NCBI GenBank assembly: GCA_030549495.1
Contig: JAUIRK010000504.1
Coordinates: 186,001-250,000, forward strand
Direction of reading: 5' to 3'
From: Nectonema munidae
Taxonomy: Eukaryota; Nematomorpha; Nectonematoida; Nectonematidae
DNA length: 64,000 nt
Below the pieces are notes generated by a model that ran no database searches, was not told where the DNA came from, and saw only the letters and a list, made by a program, of their open reading frames with translations. Position numbers and translations under genes: made by a program. Below, one piece after another: positions 10,798-21,442 of the stretch (the stretch's first letter is position 1; every line of letters begins with the position of its first letter).

Positions 10798-10801
10798 TTA
10801 A

Positions 10802-13080
10802 ATAAGTCTAAATGGATGCACAATGCACACCACACAGATACAAAGTTCTAAACATTATTTAAGGTTATGCATATATAATCAAAATATATATACATCTTCA
10901 TTTAGTGTCCCTACATAATGATTCCTATTAAAGATTTCTCTATCAAAATTGATTGTTTCAATGAATCTTCCTTCTTCCTTTAAATCTTTTAACAGTTGAT
11001 TTAATTTTATATACATATTTTTATATTTGTCTACCTTATTTTTTATCATAACTATAAAAATATAAGGATTTTTTAATAAATATGACTTTTTGATTAAAAA
11101 AATGACAATAGCAGTAATGAAATTCGGAAAAAGTATGTCATAAATAAATTTGTGATGAAATTTGTAATTCTGTAAACCCTTATATAATTGAGCTTATGGA
11201 AAAATGAGTATAACGAGATCTTGGTGTGTAATGGATTGTATAACTCATAATAAAAAAATTATATTCAAGAAATACCTGGAACTCGTGCAAAATTACATTC
11301 TCCATATTCTTATATCCAATCCGATATTTTCTAAAAATGGAAACAATTATATGACAGGTGACTGCAAAAACAATTTTGTTTATGTGGGAAAAAAATATAC
11401 AAAAATGTTTAATTGGACTGAATTTCAAATAAAAAATTCAATAAATTTTTATCTTTTGGATAACCTGAAAGATCACATTTTTAAAGACTTTAGAAAAAAA
11501 TAATTAAGAAATTTAAAAGTGTTCGCATAAATTCGACAAAGGTTATGCTTGAATTTCACAAGGGTAAAAAGAAGGTAAAATTGATATATAAATCATTAAT
11601 CTTAGACAAAAATTGTACCTATAAAGGACATCTTTACTGAAGGATTGATTATTAACATTGTTTCAATTAGTAAAATGAAATACATATTGTATTGGTAATT
11701 GGATTAAAGGAGAGATGGAATCAGAGAATAAATGGAGAGTTGGGATCAATGCCACCAACCCCTAACTTAGGAATACGGTATAGGCGAAGAAAAAGAAGAT
11801 TTCGAAATATAAGCTATAGATACTATAACAATAAGTCCATTTTCAAATTGTATAGCGAATTTCCATATTCCTTATCGGATGATTATAAAAAAAAGTGAAA
11901 GCATTATAAACAAAATTTGCAATATACCCTGCAATGGTTATAAAAGATCCTAAAATGTTTATAACCTAGCTATTAATATCATAAATCTGACCAAATGTCA
12001 CTTGCATCTTAGTAAGTCTTGTCATTTTTTCTCATTTTGACAATAAAAACTTTTTGCTATAATTTTTCGCCATTATGTCTGTTTGTCAGATATATATAAT
12101 ATAGAAATTCAGAAAAAGGCTTAATATTTTTTTGTTGTGAGTACTGCATCCAGGGGTAGAATACCCTCTCAGAACTATACAAATAAGATTCTAACGACTT
12201 TATTCTCATAAAAATTCTTAACGTTTGGACATTCAAAATAAGATACAAAATTATATTTTAAAAAATTTGAAAATATTTTGTAATCACTTGATAAATCAAC
12301 TATATCAAGGACTATACCTATTACAATCAATAATAATAGAATATACTAGGAAAGGAATTTTTAAAATTGATCATGTTGAATATGTCAACATTGATCCCAA
12401 ATACATTTGGAAACTTTTCAGAAATCTGCTACAGTTTTATTATAAAAAATTGATTAAAATGGGTTTCATTTGCATCAAGTTTTGTTCACAGGAAGAAGTT
12501 GTTTATAATTTAAATATATTTAATTCTTTTTAATTTATATCCTTTTCTTTCACTATAATGAATCACACACCATCACAAGCTTTGGCTTATATGAAATGAG
12601 GTTATATGCGCAATATACCTGAGAAGAGAAGTTTATGGCACGATTTAATTTGACAAACTTATAACTAAAAAGTGTACTATGTTAATAGAATTTTTTTGAA
12701 ACAATTAAAGTAAAAAATTGTCTAACTCTCCTAAAAAAAATCCAATAAGTATTATATTAATTACAACTTTTTTAAATAATAATTACAACTTTCCTATTTA
12801 TATTAATTTATACTTTCAATCATTTTATGCTACTCTATAATCGCTTGCTCCTTTTTTTACCTATGTTTTAATAATTTGCTACTATACTGATATTTTTAAA
12901 GTTAATTTCCAATGTACAATGTTTCATATTTACATTAGATAATAAGTGATTTTTTTTAACATTAGCGGCTTTTTGGCCTTTTGGTAAATGTCACGACGTA
13001 AAGTATTACTTCATTTTGCTCATACATATTTCTTACTATATTCTTCATATTTTTTTTACAGATCTATAAAATTTCATTTA
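10802..13080. other. Gene-free stretch with unassigned short frames
   Basis: Three plus-strand open frames of 99, 68 and 102 codons (11204-11503, 11692-11898, 12225-12533) contain no motif I recognise and have host-like AT bias. I do not call them genes. A short fragment near 12136-12170 resembles the 3' end of SINE family B (reverse). Otherwise nothing is seen. Confidence 0.4.
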
Positions 13081-13196
13081 CCGATTAACGACCAGAGTCG
13101 CTAATCAATAAAATATAGTAGTCTGCGTTTTTAAATTCTTTTACACATCGTCTGCTTTACATGAGATATAGTCTGATTATTCTTGCCATTAACATG
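13081..13196 (+). mobile_element. TTAA-type MITE, family 2, diverged copy
   Basis: Left end CCGATTAACGACCAG and right end TGCCATTAACATG followed by TTAA (13197-13200) match family 2. TCGTCTG-like motifs are retained (GTCTGCG, TCGTCTGC, AGTCTGA). The internal palindrome is degraded. Confidence 0.65.
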
Positions 13197-13265
13197 TTAA
13201 TAAAATGGCTTCTTCTTTTTCTTCTTCTGTAAGCTCAATTTATTTCAATATTTTTATTTATGAAA

Positions 13266-13516
13266 GGTTATCAACCACAGTCGACATATGTCGCCTTTAC
13301 TAAAATAAAATCGTCTGCCTTTATTAATGCTTTTTAATACAAATCTTCTGCTTAACATTAGATATCGTCTGATTATTTTGGTCTCTAACGGGTTATGACC
13401 AGAATAATCAGACGATATCTAATGTAAAGCAGACGATTTGTATTAAAAAACATTAAAAAACGCAGACGATTTTATTTTTGTAAAGTCGACATATGTCGAC
13501 TGTGGTCGATAACCGG
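13266..13516. mobile_element. Head-to-head inverted dimer of family 2 MITEs
   Basis: Two family 2 copies of about 118 bp lie in opposite orientation around a short centre (TCTAACGGGTTAT). The outer ends read GGTTATCAACCACAG and its inverse CTGTGGTCGATAACCGG, followed by TTAA at 13517-13520. The right arm keeps the perfect palindrome GTCGACATATGTCGAC (13485-13500). The left arm has one change in it. The unit could fold into a hairpin of about 250 bases if transcribed. Confidence 0.75.
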
Positions 13517-13520
13517 TTAA

Positions 13521-14580
13521 TGAACAGCATTTAGACGTTTTTTACGTCGATAAATGTTTTATCATTAAATCTTAAAAAATACTTTTAAGTTTGGTTTATG
13601 TGTAAAATTTATATTATTTAATTTTTTCAAAAAAAATTTCAAAACAATACTGGTTCAATTTCAATGAAAGAAAGCAGTCTTTTTAGTCTAATTTATTGTT
13701 AAAGGTAATTTTGAGTTCTACTATGTAGAATACAAAAAAAGATATAAATTGTATAAAATGCACACTAACATAAAATAATCTGTATCAATTTCGATGCATC
13801 TTTTGACCTCTAGTTTACATATTTATATCATTATATATTTATATGTTTAGTATATTTGGTTGCTATTATTGTAGAGGTAAATTATATAGTTATCAAACAC
13901 GCAAAATTCATCATAATCTCTAAAGAATTACAGGCAAAATATAAAATTTTCTAGTCCAAAAATGTTTTCAAGCATATGATATTTAATTACAACTTTAAAT
14001 ATTGTGAATAAAATTTTTTCTTTGACATTTTATTTAATTTTTAAATGTTAAAACAAAATCATTTTTTAAATTTTTTGATCAATTTTTTCAGGCCATGAAT
14101 AATACAAAATTTAAGGTTACCACTTTCGAACGTTTCTTAAATTGCAAAAATGTTTTCACTTAAAGCTTTAGTTCATTGTTTCCGAGCCTTTTTGTAGCAT
14201 ACTCCCCATTTTCAAACAAAATTTATTTGGTAAGTATTATTGAAATGAATAAATAAATCACATTTTTACTTAATTTTTTAACTTTATCATCATACCCAAG
14301 CCTTAGTATAATTAGAAATAAAAGTTCGTTTTGATAAAATCGCAGGTAAAATGATCTAATTCTGCAAAAAGTAAAAAGCAAAGAGTCCACCCATATCTTA
14401 TGCAAAAAAGTATATAATTATAAAATAAAATAGAGGAATAAATATGCAGCTAGATAAATTCAAATAAAGCTTTTTTGGCCTTATTATATATTTAAATGGC
14501 CGTTAATTATCCATTACACAAAGTATATAACATGAAAAAAATCTAAAGAAAGAGATAACAAACACACACACGCACACACA
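13521..14580. other. Gene-free stretch
   Basis: AT-rich, nothing recognised. A short CA-rich microsatellite lies at about 14562-14582. Confidence 0.5.
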
Positions 14581-14713
14581 TACAGTAGAGTGCAAAAGTT
14601 TTCGGCCACAGCTAATATTTTTTTTCTTTAGAATCTTTTAATCATTGAAATTTATTTGTATTAAATTAATTCATTATTATAAATACCATCTTAAAATAAT
14701 TATTTTTTCATTA

Positions 14714-14860
14714 AGGGGAGTGATTAAGTTTGGTTAGATTTCGGATTTCGATAACTCAAGGTCATGGGTTCGATCCCGCATCAAGCCTACTTTCCTCATA
14801 GTTCGATACAAGCGGCGCAATTATGCCTTCTCGATGAAAACACCCCAAGGTACCTTTACA
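14714..14860 (+). mobile_element. tRNA-derived SINE family A
   Basis: Matches the family consensus: a start like GGGCGTGAGTAAGGTTGG, GGTTCGATCCCGCATCAAG (polymerase III box B), CTCATAGTTCGATACAAGC, and an end AAAACACCCCAAGGTACCTT. It is inserted in the Tc1 leader. Confidence 0.8.
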
Positions 14861-15091
14861 TTTAATAAAAATTTCTGATTATTTTCTTTTTTAATTTATA
14901 CAAAATGATTATTTGTATATTTTATCTATTAAAAATTCCGTTTAAAATTTTTGCCAATTTGTTGACTTTTCAGATAAAAACATTTTTTTAAATTTTAATA
15001 TAAATTTTTATTATTATTTTTTCTAAAATTGATTCCTTTAAATCGTCTGCTTTGTTTAACGATCTTTTCTAGACGTCTTTTTTTGACTGAC

Positions 15092-15495
15092 ATGCCTAAA
15101 GTATCTCTAGAATTGAGAACTAAAGTTTGGTTTCTTTCAATAAACAAAATTCAAAGAGCTATTTCAAAATTATTTAATATATCTAGAAGTAATATTTCTA
15201 AATTTTATAAAAATATAAAAGTACAGGAACTGTAGCCAACAAACTCAAAAGCGGTTGTCCTAAAAAATTACTTTCGAAAATTATGAGAATGTCAAAGGTT
15301 AATCCTAATTTTTCTGCAAGGCAATTAATAGAAAATACTTTATCAAAATATATTTCAATTGATACAGTAAAACGAATCCTCAGAATAAATAATTTGAATG
15401 AGCGTTTAGCAGCTAAAAAACGAGCTTTGAATAAAGTTCAATTAAAAAGAAGTCAGTGTTGCAACTATGAAAACACATATAAAAGGACTACCTAA
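15092..15495 (+). pseudogene. Tc1 transposase N-terminal fragment
   Basis: Starts MPKVSLELRTKVWFL and continues through a helix-turn-helix region (RAISKLFNISRSNISKF). It then changes frame near 15220 and continues as TGTVANKLKSGCPKKL, NPNFSARQLI, DTVKRILRINNLNERLAAKK and ALNKVQLK. This is the paired helix-turn-helix half and GRPR-like linker of Tc1 transposases (here GCPK). One frameshift is visible and the catalytic DDE domain is absent. Confidence 0.75.
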
Positions 15496-15499
15496 TTTT

Positions 15500-15751
15500 A
15501 CATTTCTAAAATTCCCTATTTTGTTCGTCCCCAATGTTTAAATTTCTTTCTTTTATATCCTTAAGAACTACTTCTTTCCATGTTAATTTTAGTCACCCTT
15601 AGATTTACCTATATAGTTTGCTGTTTGTTCCCTATATTAATTAACTCTTCAGCTGGTCTTCTGTTTACATGCCCAAACCTCCTTAATCTTTGTCTCTCTA
15701 TTACTTTATTGATTTCATTTGCATTACATAAACTTCTTATTTTTTCATTGC
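15500..15751 (-). mobile_element. LINE C-terminal fragment (copy A)
   Basis: The minus strand reads SNEKIRSLCNANEINKVIE followed by RQRLRRFGHVNRRP, the basic R-GHV-R motif found near the C-terminus of RTE-like reverse transcriptases. The fragment is cut by the MITE at 15756. A second, overlapping copy lies at 16026-16196 in the same orientation. Confidence 0.65.
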
Positions 15752-15755
15752 TTAA

Positions 15756-15885
15756 CCCATTAAGTCCCAATGTTCCCAATTGGGAACATAAGTAATTTCA
15801 TCTTCGTCTGCTTTTTTCAATGACTTTGAATATAAATCGTCTGCGTTTTTTTAAATATCGTCTGATTTCTATGGTACTTAATCGG
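15756..15885 (+). mobile_element. TTAA-type MITE, family 1 variant
   Basis: TTAA at 15752-15755 and 15886-15889. Ends are CCCATTAAGTCCCAA and ATGGTACTTAATCGG. The subterminal palindrome TGTTCCCAATTGGGAACA (15771-15788) is a perfect 18-mer. Three TCGTCTG motifs follow. It forms a distinct subfamily with the copy at 2531. Confidence 0.8.
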
Positions 15886-15891
15886 TTAATA

Positions 15892-16022
15892 ACACTTTCG
15901 TGACCAGAAAAATAAGACGATATTTATTAAAAAGAAGAAGATTCTTATACAAATCTATTTGAAAAATCAGAGGAAGGTAAACTTGTTTATGTATCATATA
16001 TGATACACTGGTCACGAAAGGG
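15892..16022 (+). mobile_element. TTAA-type MITE, family 3
   Basis: Ends CACTTTCGTGACCAG and CTGGTCACGAAAGGG are near-perfect inverted repeats. A perfect 16-bp palindrome GTATCATATATGATAC lies immediately inside the right end. The interior has AGACGA-type motifs. The flanks are TTAAT/TTATT, so the TTAA target has eroded. The end fits the same CCC-TT-GACCA pattern as families 1 and 2. Confidence 0.65.
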
Positions 16023-16025
16023 TTA

Positions 16026-16196
16026 TTTTCTCATCTCAGTTTCTGTTTCTTGGTATCTGTTTACATGCCCAAACCACCTTAATCTTTTTTTCTCTATTAC
16101 TTTATTGATTTCATTTACATTACATAAACTTCTTATTTTTTCATTGCTTAATTTGTCTTTCCAATTAGATTTACAAATAATTCTCAAGATTATCAC
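16026..16196 (-). mobile_element. LINE C-terminal fragment (copy B)
   Basis: The minus-strand frame reads KSNWKDKLSNEKIRSLCNVN and KKRLRWFGHVNRYQ, a second copy of the LINE piece at 15500-15751. It is followed by a C-run (16197-16219). The two copies are in tandem with two MITEs between them. Confidence 0.65.
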
Positions 16197-16226
16197 CCCC
16201 CCCCCCCCTCCCCCCCCCCACCGAAT
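16197..16226. repeat. Poly-C run
   Basis: Two C runs separated by T or A. A 70-codon minus-strand frame through it reads as poly-glycine and is an artefact. Confidence 0.9.
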
Positions 16227-18000
16227 GCGCGCCAAAGAATTATGAGATTATGGTAGAAAGAAGCGCTTATATCTTACTTTCCAGTAAAAAAAGGTACATC
16301 AATTAAAAAAATAATAATTGAAAAAATAATATGATGAGAAACAAAAGAATATGCACATTGTACACTCATATCATGTAGACAGAAAGTTAAATATCTCATA
16401 TTGCGTCAAAATTTGAATTGTATATATAATTGTTAAATGTGCATTACTTCTATATTAAAATTATTAAACAGTACAATTATTTAATTACTAATAATATGAT
16501 AAGAATTAATTGATCTTTAATTTGTTCTAATTTCAAAATTTATAAAGCGTTTTTTCTCTAACTGTGCTATCTTTAAATTATAACAAAATAGAGGCTAATA
16601 AAAGCGAATTTAAAATTTCATATACATTTTTTCCAAACGTGGATTATCTATTATCTAAAAGAAAAACAGGATCCATTTTTTACAAGTTCAAGATTTACAT
16701 AAAATTCTAAATACAAAAGTGAAATATATATAACTTACTATTTACATATAGATAACCAAATAGATTTAGATTAGATTTATTTAAAACGATAAAATAAAGT
16801 TATAATTAGACTTTTTATAGCTGCAAAGTGAAACAAGATCTGGAAGACAAAGGAAGGCGGACTTCATCAAGATGTTTAAAAAGAACATAGAGAAAATAAA
16901 TAAAAAGAAAGAGATAAAAAAGTGTGATAAGGAATTCACGGTTTTTACAAAAAAAAAAGGCACAGAGAACATTATATTTGACTGTAGTATTTAGATAAGC
17001 GTAAAAGTTACAATGACTGACTATGTTCAAATTAAACGCATCAAAATCAAACACAAATTTTAATGAGTTATAATTCTTTTAATTTTAAATAAAAAAATAG
17101 GGATTTTAGATAGTTAATTAGCTAGTATATACTACAGTTTTATAAATAAAAATATTATCTCCTAACATATAATTAAAGTAAAGCTTGATATTTGTAGCGC
17201 CCAAATAGTATGGGTAACTTAAATTTATTTGAAGGCCAAAAAATGTCATTTTAGTGAGAAAAAAGAAGGCTCAGAACGCAGTACTTATCGGTTAAAAATA
17301 GTTTCTGCTTAACTTTACAAAAAATTTAGACGGAATTTTTTAAATTATTGTAACTAATAAAAAAATAATATAATTTTTGTAAATTTTAAGCTCTATATTT
17401 TTTTAAAAAATAATCATATCTTTTAAAATTTTTAAGTAAGTTGGTCAGATGATTAGTTAAATAGTCAGTTAATTAACAAGATAGTTTAGTTATTAACTTT
17501 GTTAGTTAATAAGGTTAGTTAGTTAATCAGGCAGTAAGTTAATTGGAAAGTGAGTGTGTTAGTAATTCGTTAATTTTTTTCCTCAAACATAGATAAATAA
17601 TTCATATTTATCATCATGTTGTAATATACACTATAAAAAAATTCTTAGTGGTGTGTGAGATAATCAATGAGTACCCAGAATACTAAAAGTGTGAAAAAAC
17701 ATATTTTCTTGGCCGAAAACAAAAAGTTAGAGATATTCAGCAAAACAAAATGCATGAGTACGTGAATATAACAACGTGTACTCACATATCTAATATGTTT
17801 TAAATGTAATCTCGTTTTTTAAATTTTTCAAAGGTTTTTATGTGTCCAATAAAATAAACAGCATAAGATATTATGTGGCTTTAATGACAATGCATAGAAA
17901 AAAGGGTCATATGCATCATTACAGAATATTTTCAAAATAATAATCATCATCAACATCAAGAAGCAAAATAGAAAACAAAGGTAGTTCTGGCGAATTAATG
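16227..18000. other. Gene-free stretch
   Basis: AT-rich, nothing recognised. A degenerate GTTAGTTAAT-type tandem stretch lies at about 17440-17575. Confidence 0.5.
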
Positions 18001-18760
18001 CAATCACGCTATTATTACTTTACTAAAGAAATGCAAGCAAAGATTTCGTTTGAAGGCCAAAGTTGGCTGTAGTCAAATTTTCTTCTCACCTGACGCAATA
18101 ATGAAGCTAATAGCACTAGTCAGTGAAGGTGAGATAAGTTCCACACTTCCATGTACATCTATTTTACACGTTGTGCATGTGGAAGTCTTGTGGTGGTGAG
18201 TTAGCATGCTAATGTGAAATTGTGCAAATGTTTTGACTGATTCATTTCCTCACTTTTTTCGTTTGTGATGGAAGTGTAGGGATTTAAATGTCAGGAGCGG
18301 TGCCCTTGTAAGGATTCATGGTAGGCTATACTTGTAAGTAGAGACTCTCACGGACAGTCATGAATTATTTCGTAGAAAGTAACTTTCAAGTTTGAACAAT
18401 GAGAGAAGCGATTCCTCACCACGGTATAACACATTTATTATCAAGTACACTTGATTTCGTCGAGAGAGAGAGAATTGGATGACGACGTCTCTCAACTTTT
18501 GTATGTGATGCAGAAATTACACGCACTCCTGATGCGCGCCCGCTTCCCTCCCTTTTCAGTGAATGCATCAAAGGCGCTTCTCAAAAGAATTTGAATACGC
18601 GAAACTCTCACGTTTATTCGCTCCATCGCCAAAACCACTCAGTGCGTGATATGAAGCAAAAGGTTTAGCGAGCAATCCTCATCACTCTCTCTCTTCCCTC
18701 CACTTTGTCACCTTCTTCTCCCCATTGAACCTTCAAGACATTGTAATTATTTGAATATAC
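18001..18760. other. Compositionally distinct block, possible promoter region
   Basis: This block is less AT-rich than its surroundings, with CpG-containing segments (GATGCGCGCCCGCTTCCC near 18530) and several TCAGTG initiator-like words (for example near 18557 and 18637). It lies 2.5-3 kb upstream of the first recognisable transglutaminase exon on the same strand. A missing 5' exon or promoter of that gene could be here, but I found no coding exon, so this is only a suggestion. Confidence 0.25.
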
Positions 18761-21267
18761 GCGTTGCGGTGCACTTTTTGAATATCTATACAAACTTATC
18801 ATTCCTCTCCTTCTTTATATATTCAAAATTTTAATCTTTTTAGCTTACTTTAACATATAAGATTTCTTATCGCTTCAAAAATAATTTCCTATACTGCCAT
18901 TTGATCCTTCATTCGCGCAAAAACTTGTATTCTCTAGCCTAAAAGCACCACAGATCCTCCCTATCTTCTTACCCAAGACTGAATCGCAATAATAACAATA
19001 ATAAGATTAGCTCCTACAGATGCAACATCAGAAGGATTCTTTTATGAAAGTTTCTCTTATTCTTCCATGCATAGGTAAAATAAGATATATTTGAAAATTT
19101 CATTCAAAAATATACTACACACAACCCTTTTCTTATCTTTCAATGTCAAACCCAATGAGTGTATTTTTGTATTGTTTGCCATGACATATATTATTCTTTT
19201 CGCTTTAATAATCTTTAGACAATAGAGCAACAGACTTTTTAATACCAAATATATAACACCCAAATTTTTTTAAAGGTTAGTAAGAATCGATTATATAAAT
19301 TCATTTTTAATTTTGTGATATGTAGTTAGTTAATATGCCTGGAATAGTTGGGTTTGCTGAAATTATGTTTCATCTAGACAACTGACCCTTCAAGTAATTT
19401 TTTCGCAAAATAACATTGTTCAATCAACGTTCATAGTTTTGCGTCAGGTAATTAAACTAGCTGAATTATATACACTAGTAAATGAGCAGTAATTATCTTA
19501 TTAAGAAATAAGCTATTTATACTTTTCAAAATCGAATACCTAATTTACTGAACTTTTTTAACCCATTCTGAAATTAGCTTTCAGAAGTTTATCGTATTTT
19601 TGAATGAATCTTCATAATCATGTGGCAGACAATTTTTATTTCGGGAGTCAAAGGTAACTGAAAAGATTAAGTTAAATTGCTCCAACCTAGATACTCAAAA
19701 ATAATAAAATTCATATTACGTTTTAAATATTTAAGTAAAAATAAAAATAATAATACATTCTGTTGCTTATTCGGCTTATAATATAAATAATTGCTCAATT
19801 TTGTACGAAAATTTTATGTCTAAAAAATAGATTTAAGTTTTTGATTAATTATTTCACAATTGATTTTTGTGGCTTTTTTCAGTTTTCCTAAGAATACTTT
19901 ATTTAAATGAATTTTTTATTCACCCTATTTTTAGTATTGCTCCTCATAAAGAATGGTTATTCACAAGTATGATAAAATTCAATTATAATTCCTTTTGTCT
20001 TTTAATCTTCTCTCATCCTATGCACTATTTTTTAAATTTATTTTTACTCTAAATTAAAAATATTTTTTACTTTAAAATTCTTGATAAATAGTATAAAAAT
20101 GATTAAATGATTAATTATAGCAGACGAAAATTGGAAATGAGATTGAATGAATTTCCAAAACAAATAAAAAATATTAAAAAAATTATTTTATATAATAAAG
20201 TATTTTCATTCTAAATAAAATAATTTAGAAAATTACTTATAAAAATTTTAAATTATGTAGGCTAAAAAATGTATGAATGTATTAAAATTATAAGAAAATA
20301 TGTTTAATGATTAAATATTTAAAATTTTAAAATAAAATAATTAAGATAAGAGAAAATAAGACTTATTATTTACTTATTTTTATTTTCAGGAAAATAAGAT
20401 AAACAAAAAGGTATCAAAAAATGTTAGTTTAAAAAGTTAGTAAATATATAAAACACCTAATATTGACCTCACATATAATAAAAATGGGAAATAAATATTT
20501 CAATTGGATAAAGTTAGAAAGAACAAAATATATTGAAATAAGAAATAACAATTTTTCTACTTCGAAACTTGTACAAAAAAACATATAAATGTATTAAGGA
20601 ACAAAAGTGAGTGTGAGTGAATATTTTGTGCACATATTTCTTTGGTAAAATTATTATATTTTCAAAATTATATGAATTTTTTGACTGAAATTTAAAGCCT
20701 TAAACTCTGCATTTATATTTGTTCCTTACAAGATTTATATAATCTAATATAGATTAACATAATTTCTTTAGATGTAAGAAAGTATAGTTGATATTTTCAA
20801 ATATTTTTAGAAAGTTCTAATTTAAAACAATGATCCTGTTTTATCTTCATTGTGAGAATGTTTTAAAAGGATTTTGTAGAGTTAATAGATTTATTATCTT
20901 ATAGATAATCTTATTGATAGCTTTTAAAATTTAAATCTAGAATAAAGTTTACTTATTTCTAGATTTATTTATTAATATTTAGCTGATTGATTGTTAAATG
21001 ATAAAAATAAATAAAGGCTGAGAATTATAAAAATTATTCAATTATTTTCTTAAACATAAGAAAATGGAAATAATTTTTACAAAGATTTTTATATCAATAT
21101 AATAATAAAATTTTTGGGCGAGTTGTAAATATTTTTAAGATAGACAATTCAATTTTTAAGTTACGATAAAACTTAGTCGTAAATAGTAAAAAGAGTGTAA
21201 TGGGTCAGAGGAGGTGAAAAGCAAGAAATATTTGAAATATACTTAATTGTAAAAGTGAAAATGATAG
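18761..21267. other. Gene-free stretch upstream of transglutaminase exons
   Basis: Strongly AT-rich. I see no exon, repeat family or SINE. It is probably 5' intron or intergenic sequence of the transglutaminase gene. Confidence 0.4.
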
Positions 21268-21442
21268 GTTCTGAAAGTTGATACCAAGATTCGGGAGAAT
21301 GGAAAAGCGCATCACACCAGTGAATTCGACTTGGTTGAGCGATTGGAAAGTCCCGTACTGAGAAGAGGCTTCACATTTGTCATTGAAATTTTTCACAATG
21401 GAGGCATCAATCCAATGGATATGAGACTTATCTTTGAATATG
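21268..21442 (+). CDS. Tg: Transglutaminase exon 1 of those seen
   Basis: Encodes the start of the N-terminal beta-sandwich: KAHHTSEFDLVERLE and SPVLRRGFTF match the HHT...LVVRRGQPF block of the family. The donor is G|GTAAGA. The acceptor at 21267 (GATAG) has a weak pyrimidine tract and is chosen because an in-frame stop lies directly upstream. The exon ends in phase 1. Confidence 0.85.

Larger units (their letters stand above)
14583..15495 (+). mobile_element. Tc1/mariner element, 5' part, split by a SINE
   Basis: The left end CAGTAGAGTGCAAAAGTTTT follows TA at 14581-14582. A SINE occupies about 14714-14860. The transposase begins at ATG 15092 and covers only the N-terminal DNA-binding part. 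No DDE catalytic part and no right end follow, so the element is truncated near 15495, where a LINE fragment starts. Confidence 0.75.

Noticed and set aside
13266-13516. CRISPR-like array from repeated TCGTCTG words
   Set aside because: Eukaryotic context, words are only 7-8 bp and belong to MITEs with TTAA flanks.
16023-16235. 70-codon frame starting with poly-Gly
   Set aside because: The Gly run is a C homopolymer; only the downstream LINE motif is meaningful.
18101-18128. Short ATG exon with a GTGAGA donor as first transglutaminase exon
   Set aside because: It would end in phase 1, while the next recognised exon needs phase 0, so it does not splice in frame.
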